Made by a program: the position numbers and the translations under genes
Shown here: positions 32,262 to 38,906 of the stretch, piece after piece
Numbering within the stretch: the first letter of the stretch is position 1
Layout: each line of letters starts with the position of its first letter
The notes under the pieces: model-generated
Told to the model about the DNA's origin: nothing
The model's database searches: none
Seen by the model: the letters and a program-made list of their open reading frames with translations, nothing else
NCBI GenBank assembly: GCA_029866215.1
Contig: JARWZU010000059.1
Location: 1-41,327, forward strand
Length of the DNA stretch: 41,327 nucleotides
Direction of reading: 5' to 3'
Source of the DNA: Akkermansiaceae bacterium
GTDB taxonomy: Bacteria > Verrucomicrobiota > Verrucomicrobiia > Verrucomicrobiales > Akkermansiaceae

Positions 32262-35200
32262 ATGAAAAATCCTAGAATCATAAATCTTCGTGGTTACCAA
32301 TTCCATTTCCTCAATGGATTCGCCCTCATTGCCACCTTGTTGCTGATGATCCTGCTCACCGTGATTGCTGTCGGTCTGCTTTCCCTGTCCAGTATCACAC
32401 TCAGGTCCTCAACTCATGGCACAGCTATGCAGACTGCCCGCGCGAACGCGCGAATGGCGATGATGCTCGCTCTGGGAGAACTTCAAAACACGCTGGGTCC
32501 GGATCAACGGGCTACGGCGCGCTCCGAAATGCTGGCGGAGAAACCCGCTTACCCGAAGATTACCGGCGTTTACAAGTCGGTCCTGCCGGGTTTGCCTACC
32601 GATCCAGCCGCCTATTTCAAGAAATTGAGAACTGATAGCAAAGACCAGGTCACTTGGCTCGTGTCATCTGCAAAACCAGTAACCGATCCGGTCACCCAGA
32701 CGCCAGAGGCTCTCAGTGATGATGGGAACGCGGCGACTGTGGATATAGCTGAAATGCAGACAGCGTATGATCCCACTGGGAAATTGTTTCTCATCAAGGC
32801 GGGCAAAATAGCGACGAAGAGCGATTCTGGGACCACCACAGGTTCCTACGCCTGGTGGGTAGATGACGAAAGCCAAAAGGCGAAAATCAATGTGACCACG
32901 CCGGAAAAATTGGCAACGGGCACCAATTTCGACGAGCACTGGGCTCTGGCTCCAGCCCAACAGTCGAACTTCTTCAAAGTCGATAACAACCCGGCAAGCA
33001 GCACCTACAGTCCAGTCACCATCACGGGTTACGATGCCAAAGACACGACGGCGACCCAAAAACTGATCAGCATGAGCCAGGCGGACATTCCCTACAGGAT
33101 CGGGGCCGAAAAGGATTGGTTCCGGAAGAATCAGACGGACTTCACCACTTGGTCACAAGGATTGCCGATTGACGTTTCCCAAGGGCGGCTGAAGCAGGAT
33201 CTGAGCGCCTATCTGGAAACAGGCGCCGGGCCGGCCGATACAGATCCGGTGATTCGTAAGAGTGGTGACCCGGGCTTCACTGGGCCCATTTTTTCAGAGC
33301 TGGATTACTCAGCGAATGACATGCCGCGTTTCGGCCTGATCAAAAGCTGGAATAAGACCGGGGCCACGGTGACCGATTTTGATACGGGAGGAACGGAGTC
33401 CAAGGTGCATACTAACACAGAGAACGGGATTCATCCGGTCATCCTCCGGGCTGGCATCTACTATGCCCCCTATTTTGATCCCATGGTAGGAACTGAAGAT
33501 GTGGATGTTGGTGTGGTGGGAAACAAGAAACCTGCCCATTTCATCACATGGAAGTTGGCAGCTTTTCCGCGGGTGACCATTTGGAATCCAACGAGCGTGC
33601 CTATCACGGATCCCTGGCTCCTCTATCAAGTAGGGGTCACCAACCATGTCATGCTCTATCAAAAGAATGGTTCTGATAGCAGTGGTGCTGCTTCCGATGA
33701 CAATAACAACCTTTATTGGCGGACTTTTGTGAAAGCAGTTAATGGTTCGGACAACAATAAGTTCGCTTTCAACAACATGATGAATGCAAACCAGTGGAGT
33801 TACTCGGTTCCGTCGGGCTCAGGCACAGGCAAGAGCACCATGCCTCTTCACACTTACGCACTCAGGCTGGACACTCCATTGTTGCCCGGACAAACGCGGA
33901 CTTTTTATCCCGGGACCAGCGGCGAGCTTTTGAAGACCTATGGGAAAACGGGTTCACCACGCTTTGTGGATATCAACAACTCCAATGTGGCAGCCGGGAA
34001 CGTGATGACCTCAACGCCTGCACCGAACAACTACTTCCGGGTCGCCCAGATCGCAGGCACGGAGTTTACCAGTAAGATCTATGCAAAGAGTTCCACCGGC
34101 GACATTCCAATGACGACGCCGCCGGCTGTTCCGCAGTTTCTCGAAACCTATCTCTATATCCGCCAGGCAGAGAGCGGGCCTGCTTTCGAAGGCACATGGA
34201 CACATGGCTGTGATTACCGCTTGCTTAAGCCCGGGAGTTCGGACCCGCCTGCTTTGCTACAGGAAGTCTTTTCCGCGGAGCACGCCGATACTTCCGGTGG
34301 TGCTAGTGGTGCAACGAAGGGCCTTCCCACCTACTCGATCAGCAACGCCTCACAATATGACGACCCTGACGACGGAGTGTCGGCAAAGGGCTACACACTC
34401 GTGAAATTCTATTCCGATCCGAACCGCGAACTGACGTCACGGCGTGGACATCAAATTTACATCAGTTATGCGTTGGAAGATCCCAAAAACGACTTCAACA
34501 GTATTTATAAGGACAGTAGCAAGCAGCTCTCCGTCTTTGCAAACTACAACCCGCGCTCCCGCTATGTTTTCCCAGGTACCTACGAGGAGAATAAGACCGG
34601 GGTTGGAGGTCCGACATTCGATTCGAACGTCCAAGGGGTTCGGCAGGAGCTCTATTCGGAGGGACGTCCGGAGGCAGCCTGGCTCACGGATTGGTCATTG
34701 GACAAGGAAAGTGGCTATGGCACGGACAAGGACTTCGGTAGCCCGGGACTTTATGATCTAAACCTGTCATCGAACGGATTAGTCTATCCGCTTTTTGATT
34801 TTCCACGTGCCAGGGACGGCGTGCTTTCGTTGGGAGAACTTCAGGGAGTGAATTTCGCGACGTATCCTTGGCAACCGGGAAATGCTTTTGGTAACAGCAG
34901 GGCTGATCCCCGCGTTCCTTCCAACCAGCTGGCCGTCGAGATCCCCCAAACCGAGGATCATCCTTACATCAAGTCACTCTCGTTAGGAAATAATCGCTAT
35001 GTAGACTTATCATGGCTGTTGAACTTCTCGATCTGGGATCGCTTTTTTGTGTCGACCATTCCTTATGGCGATAGTTCCTTCCAATCGAAAGCTGGCAATG
35101 TGCTGCGGAATGGGCGCCACAAGCTGACCGGGCGCGAAGGGCAGGACTCCGGCACAGCGCTGGTGGATTCGGCGACTAACGGCTACACCAAGGCAGCGGG

Positions 35201-36044
35201 CAACATCGTGGTGGACGGAGCATTCAACGTGAACACCACTTCGGTGGCAGCTTGGAAACAGTTCCTCAGTGGGAATTTCAATCTCAAGGTTCCAGTGAAA
35301 AACACGATTGGAAGCAGTGAAAGTTCTCCCTCTGACCAGACGGTTTTCCCCCGTTTGCTGTATCCCTATCGAGGTGAGGCTGCCAAAGGCTCCATGGATG
35401 TGGGATCCAGTGATTCCGCCACGAAGGGCGCGTTTTCCGCAAACCGTTCTCTAAATGACGAAGAATTGCAGAAACTGGCGGAAAAAATTGTCGAAGAAGT
35501 GCGCTTGCGCGGCCCGTTTCTTTCCTTGGCGGATTTTGTCAATCGGAAGCTCGTCGACGCGGCGGACACCAGCATGGGCAAATGGGCTGGGCTTTCGGGA
35601 ACTTTGCAAACCGCCATTGACCGGGTGACGGTGGAGGACAAGATGATCAATAGTCATCTGGAGGCCGACAGTGACCTGATGTATAAGAAGGATGAAGTTC
35701 CCGCCTATCTCCAACAGTCGAACACAGTCGGCCGGCCGGATAACATTCCTCAAAGCCGCCTTGCCGGTGCTCCGGGTTCCCTGACGCAAGCGGACATCCT
35801 ACGCACCGTCGGTCCGATGCTCACGACTCGCGGCGACACATTCCGGATTCGTGCTTACGGCGAGTCCCGAAATCGGCAGACCAACAAAAGTGAGGCCGAA
35901 GCGTGGTGCGAAGTCGTGGTTCAACGCGTTGCCACGCCGGTAGACGGTGCCGACGATTTGGTCGCGCCGAATGAGACGCTGTATCGTTTCGGGCGGAAAT
36001 TTCAAATCGTTTCATTTCATTGGCTGAAAAAAGCCGAACTCTAA
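32262..36044 (+). CDS. Verru_Chthon cassette protein A-like, very large prepilin-like protein
   Basis: 1260 residues. After a short N-terminus comes a prepilin-like segment: G19 then FALIATLLLMILLTV and GLLSLSSITLRSS, without the Glu5 of classical pilins. Residues 55-75 (ARANARMAMMLALGELQ) are the helical continuation seen in PilX/GspK-like minor pilins. The long remainder is Ser/Thr/Asn/Gly-rich and probably extracellular or envelope-exposed; it includes SYAWWVDDESQKAKIN, a phrase typical of the family, and EEVRLRGPFLSLADFVN near the C-terminus. It closely fits the Verru_Chthon cassette protein A family, whose role is unknown but which is found beside other prepilin-type proteins in Verrucomicrobia. 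The next gene starts 4 bases after its stop, so the two are co-transcribed. Confidence 0.82.
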   Translation: MKNPRIINLRGYQFHFLNGFALIATLLLMILLTVIAVGLLSLSSITLRSSTHGTAMQTARANARMAMMLALGELQNTLGPDQRATARSEMLAEKPAYPKITGVYKSVLPGLPTDPAAYFKKLRTDSKDQVTWLVSSAKPVTDPVTQTPEALSDDGNAATVDIAEMQTAYDPTGKLFLIKAGKIATKSDSGTTTGSYAWWVDDESQKAKINVTTPEKLATGTNFDEHWALAPAQQSNFFKVDNNPASSTYSPVTITGYDAKDTTATQKLISMSQADIPYRIGAEKDWFRKNQTDFTTWSQGLPIDVSQGRLKQDLSAYLETGAGPADTDPVIRKSGDPGFTGPIFSELDYSANDMPRFGLIKSWNKTGATVTDFDTGGTESKVHTNTENGIHPVILRAGIYYAPYFDPMVGTEDVDVGVVGNKKPAHFITWKLAAFPRVTIWNPTSVPITDPWLLYQVGVTNHVMLYQKNGSDSSGAASDDNNNLYWRTFVKAVNGSDNNKFAFNNMMNANQWSYSVPSGSGTGKSTMPLHTYALRLDTPLLPGQTRTFYPGTSGELLKTYGKTGSPRFVDINNSNVAAGNVMTSTPAPNNYFRVAQIAGTEFTSKIYAKSSTGDIPMTTPPAVPQFLETYLYIRQAESGPAFEGTWTHGCDYRLLKPGSSDPPALLQEVFSAEHADTSGGASGATKGLPTYSISNASQYDDPDDGVSAKGYTLVKFYSDPNRELTSRRGHQIYISYALEDPKNDFNSIYKDSSKQLSVFANYNPRSRYVFPGTYEENKTGVGGPTFDSNVQGVRQELYSEGRPEAAWLTDWSLDKESGYGTDKDFGSPGLYDLNLSSNGLVYPLFDFPRARDGVLSLGELQGVNFATYPWQPGNAFGNSRADPRVPSNQLAVEIPQTEDHPYIKSLSLGNNRYVDLSWLLNFSIWDRFFVSTIPYGDSSFQSKAGNVLRNGRHKLTGREGQDSGTALVDSATNGYTKAAGNIVVDGAFNVNTTSVAAWKQFLSGNFNLKVPVKNTIGSSESSPSDQTVFPRLLYPYRGEAAKGSMDVGSSDSATKGAFSANRSLNDEELQKLAEKIVEEVRLRGPFLSLADFVNRKLVDAADTSMGKWAGLSGTLQTAIDRVTVEDKMINSHLEADSDLMYKKDEVPAYLQQSNTVGRPDNIPQSRLAGAPGSLTQADILRTVGPMLTTRGDTFRIRAYGESRNRQTNKSEAEAWCEVVVQRVATPVDGADDLVAPNETLYRFGRKFQIVSFHWLKKAEL

Positions 36045-36048
36045 AATC

Positions 36049-36861
36049 ATGAAAAGCCTGAACACTTTGTCGCTAGCTGCACTCATCAGCAGATCCGCTC
36101 TGCTGGTCTCGTTGCTCTCGGGACTTTCAATTGCAGCCGTCGCTCAAGGAGATGGTGGGCCCAGTTTTTCCCAAGAGGAATTGAAGGCGCTTGAGGCACT
36201 GCCAGCCATACCGCGGCGGCAGGCGCGTAGTCCCGGTGAGTTTGCTTTCGCCGTTTTTTCCTTTGGTAAATCCTCCGAAGAATATTTCTATCTCCGCAAT
36301 AAACTTCCGGAAATGATCATCTTCAACACAGGAGTGATTCGCCGCTTTCAGTATGCGGATACACCAGATGGTGTCCTGGTGTTTTATAAAAAAACCACCA
36401 ATTCAGCTGGCGAACAAAAGCTGCGCGCCGTAGGCCGAATGATTCTTCCGTCCGGTTCGCGTGACGGTATCGTTCTCTTCATGCCGGATGTGCCGGATGA
36501 GGGTGAGAAGGAAGCGCGCACCATGCCATACGTTGATCTAGCGAGTGGCGCGTTTCGTCCAAGTGATATCCGGTTGGTCAATATGACGACCCAGCCGCTG
36601 ATGGTGCTATTGGATGAAAAGCCGGTGAATGTGGCCCCCATGGCGGACGTTGTAAGAAAGCACAATCCGAGTTCAAAGATCTTTCCCGTAAAAGTCGGTG
36701 TGCAAACAAGTGGGAAACTACAGATGCTCTATTCGAATGTATTTCAGTTTGAGCCTCAAAACCGCGTGCTTTTTCTCATCGTTCCCGATTGGAACAAAAC
36801 CAACTCAGGGGCGCCTGTGCGGTGTATGATCTACAAGGATAACGGCGTGATCTCCGGATGA
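36049..36861 (+). CDS. Secreted protein of unknown function, cassette A partner
   Basis: 270 residues. A signal peptide of about 33 residues (core ALISRSALLVSLLSGLSIAAV, cleavage near VAQ) precedes a Glu-rich linker (QEELKALEALP). The rest is a mixed alpha/beta domain with GEFAFAVFSFGKSSEEYFYLRN, VLVFYKKTTN, DIRLVNMT and NRVLFLIVPDW, suggesting a beta-sandwich with repeated short strands. No catalytic motif is recognised. It starts 4 bases after the cassette A-like gene, so the two proteins probably act together at the cell envelope. The family is not recognised, and the function remains open. Confidence 0.75.
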   Translation: MKSLNTLSLAALISRSALLVSLLSGLSIAAVAQGDGGPSFSQEELKALEALPAIPRRQARSPGEFAFAVFSFGKSSEEYFYLRNKLPEMIIFNTGVIRRFQYADTPDGVLVFYKKTTNSAGEQKLRAVGRMILPSGSRDGIVLFMPDVPDEGEKEARTMPYVDLASGAFRPSDIRLVNMTTQPLMVLLDEKPVNVAPMADVVRKHNPSSKIFPVKVGVQTSGKLQMLYSNVFQFEPQNRVLFLIVPDWNKTNSGAPVRCMIYKDNGVISG

Positions 36862-37438
36862 AGATCAGCCCTCAGGAGTTGATTCGGTGGAAATTGAATC
36901 TTACCAATTCAAATTCCCGGAAAAGCTGAAAATAGCTTACCCGCTAGGGGGGGGGATTTCAGGCTTGAACGAGAAAATCCTCTTCCCGCCAATGCTTTGT
37001 AGATTAGCCGTATAACGGAAGATTTTTCAGATAGCTGTCAGAGGCGTAGAGACGGCCGTATCTGCTACCGGTGATTTCCGTGGCCATCCCGATCTTTGTC
37101 AGCTTGGTTAGGGATGTGGTGGTCGTGGCCGGGGAAAGCTCCGTGACAAATCCCTCCACGAGGATTCACCCGCGTCCGCGATCAACGTCCCTGCCAATAT
37201 CCAAGCGGAAATCAGTAAAAAAGCGAAATACGAGGCCTACCTGAAGCAACGCAACGCCCCTGCGGCGACCGGTCGCTGAAGGTTCACGTCCACATAGACC
37301 TCCTTGAACTAGCCTTTTTGAATACCGATCTCCCAAGCGACACAACCCGGTCGGCCCGAGTATGCAAATTTGAGAGGTTCCGCGCTGGCAAATCCGCAGA
37401 GAGAGGGGACCGAGCAACCCGAGTGCGAGTGGGGAATA
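36862..37438. other. Gene-poor stretch with decayed gene fragments
   Basis: 577 bases between the cassette partner gene and gmk. It contains a run of nine G (36947-36955), the minus-strand Fic relic listed separately, and a plus-strand frame ending with TGA at 37277-37279 that reads INVPANIQAEISKKAKYEAY and then LKQRNAPAATGR. The latter looks like the end of a real protein but is not identified. The fragments overlap on opposite strands, as expected for joined debris. Confidence 0.5.
37004..37165 (-). pseudogene. Decayed C-terminus of a Fic-family gene
   Basis: On the minus strand the frame reads ILVEGFVTELSPATTTTSL, then TKLTKIGMATEITGSRYGRL and YASDSYLKNLPLYG before TAA. This matches the winged-helix tail that ends many Fic (AMP-transferase-type) proteins, where a helix pair is followed by EITG-R-RNRLY-YD-YL. 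An in-frame TGA lies directly upstream (37166-37168), and the HPFxxGNGRxGR catalytic core is absent from the window. It is a relic of an accessory gene. Confidence 0.6.
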
Positions 37439-38035
37439 CTAGCGAATCCTCGAAATGCGCATGCGCTCGGCAGCAAGGAGCGCCTTGAAATCAGCGTAAT
37501 CCTGTTCGCGAGTTGAGGAGAGCAAGCGGTAGGTGTATTCGCGCCAGTGACTCATTTCTTCTAGAGCATTGGTCATGCGCAAGGCGATGGTTTCCGCGTC
37601 GTCGGTTCCGCGACCGGAGAGGCGGCTTTGGAGTTCCTCCTCGCTTGGCGGCATCACAAATAGATCAGCCAACGCGATGCGGATGCTTGGATCCTCGCAG
37701 GCGCGTACTTTTTCTGCGCCTTGAACGTCGATGTCCATGACGACGTCGGTGCCGGCGTTGAGGTGGCTGATCACCTCGGATTTGAGTGAGCCGTAGAGAT
37801 TTCCGTGTACGATGGCGTGTTCAAGGAATTCGCCAGCGTCGAGTTTTTGCTGAAAAACCTCGCGAGTGAGGAAATGGTAGTCCTTGCCGTCTTGTTCACC
37901 AAGGCGCGGCGCGCGGGTGGTGCAAGAGATCGAATAGTGGGCTTGTCCCGAGTCGGCCAGTTGGCGGCAGAGCGTGGTTTTGCCGGATCCTGATGGACCT
38001 GAAACAACAAGAAGGATGCCGGTGCGTGCGGACAT
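37439..38035 (-). CDS. gmk: Guanylate kinase
   Basis: 198 residues, standard length. It transfers phosphate from ATP to GMP in the cytosolic nucleotide pathway. The P-loop is GPSGSGKTTL (residues 13-22). The GMP-binding parts are SISCTTRAPRLGEQDGKDYHF, DAGEFLEHA and HGNLYGS; DVVMDIDVQGAEKVR is the Walker B-like segment; and SRLSGRGTDDAETIALRM is the lid with its arginines. The ATG at 38035 is correctly placed for the family (MSARTGILLVVSGPSG). It is divergent from the winged-helix regulator, with 142 bases between the starts, and its downstream side is the gene-poor debris stretch. Confidence 0.96.
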   Translation of the reverse strand: MSARTGILLVVSGPSGSGKTTLCRQLADSGQAHYSISCTTRAPRLGEQDGKDYHFLTREVFQQKLDAGEFLEHAIVHGNLYGSLKSEVISHLNAGTDVVMDIDVQGAEKVRACEDPSIRIALADLFVMPPSEEELQSRLSGRGTDDAETIALRMTNALEEMSHWREYTYRLLSSTREQDYADFKALLAAERMRISRIR

Positions 38036-38177
38036 GGGTGCTGGTGTAGCGGCGAAGGGTGGGGAGAATCGAGAAGTTTCTTTGAATTTTCGGAAATCTC
38101 GCGTTGAATGCGGGTGGTTCTCGCCACGGCAATTTTCCCGTTTGCCGAGGTAGTACCGAAAGGCGATATTTTCCGCA

Positions 38178-38846
38178 ATGCCCTTGTTTCATCCAGTATT
38201 TCAAGACTTGATCAAGCCCCAGTGGGTTGCGGTGCTTCAGGAGCTCAAGCTTTCGGGAGGATTACCCGCTAGCGAGTTGTCGAGGCGGTTGGAGGTCAGC
38301 TACATGGCGGTGAAGCAGCAGTGCGAGGAGCTGAAGAAGATCGGGTACTTGGAGCGCTCAAGGGTTCCCCGGACGGTCGTGGGCCGACCTGAGATATTCT
38401 ACAATCTCAGCGATAAGGCTGATTGGCTTTTTCCATCGGCTGGGGTGGGATTTAGCATCGAATTGTTAGATGCCACGAAGGCACTGTTTGGTGATAGCAC
38501 TCCCGATAAGCTTTTGTTCCAATATTTTCAGAAGCTCGAAGCGAAATGGCAGCCAGTGCTCGCGAAGTCGAAATCTTTGGTCGAGCGCGCGACGAAGCTG
38601 GCCTCCTTGAGGGAGAAAGAGGGAGGGTTCGTCAGGTGCGGCTATGATCCTGAGACAGGGTTCCGCATTGAGGAGTTTCACAATCCGCTACAGCGGATCT
38701 TTGAGCGTTATCCTCGGGCGGTCGCCATGGAATTGCGGATGATCGAGCAGTTGTTAGCGACCAAGGTGACTCGCCGGGAGGTGTCCGATGCGAGGTCTGG
38801 CCAGCCCAAGGTAATTTTTGATGTGCCAACTCTTGGAAATCCTTAG
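38178..38846 (+). CDS. Winged-helix transcription regulator (SufR/ArsR-like)
   Basis: 222 residues. The DNA-binding domain is residues 12-78: helix WVAVLQELKLSGGLPASELSRRL, the turn with VSYMAVKQQCEELKKIGYL, and the wing SRVPRTVVGRPEIFYNLSDKA. The C-terminal part (about 100-215) has FHNPLQRIFERYPRAVAMELR, which resembles the ligand-binding tail of SufR-like regulators of iron-sulfur genes. The cysteines that hold the cluster in true SufR (C-x12-C-x13-C-x14-C type) are not found, so it probably senses something else or acts through another ligand. No operator could be assigned. Divergent placement next to gmk does not by itself link the two. Confidence 0.75.
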   Translation: MPLFHPVFQDLIKPQWVAVLQELKLSGGLPASELSRRLEVSYMAVKQQCEELKKIGYLERSRVPRTVVGRPEIFYNLSDKADWLFPSAGVGFSIELLDATKALFGDSTPDKLLFQYFQKLEAKWQPVLAKSKSLVERATKLASLREKEGGFVRCGYDPETGFRIEEFHNPLQRIFERYPRAVAMELRMIEQLLATKVTRREVSDARSGQPKVIFDVPTLGNP

Positions 38847-38906
38847 ATGGATTTTCAACCGGCTCCGCTCCATGAATGAATCTGACGATTTAAAAATCCA
38901 AGTCCT

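Noticed and set aside
37142-37279. Plus-strand frame ending KKAKYEAYLKQRNAPAATGR, weakly recalling the tail region of MnmG
   Set aside because: The similarity is limited to a few residues (KYE-Y-K) and is not enough to name a family. It overlaps the Fic relic on the other strand.
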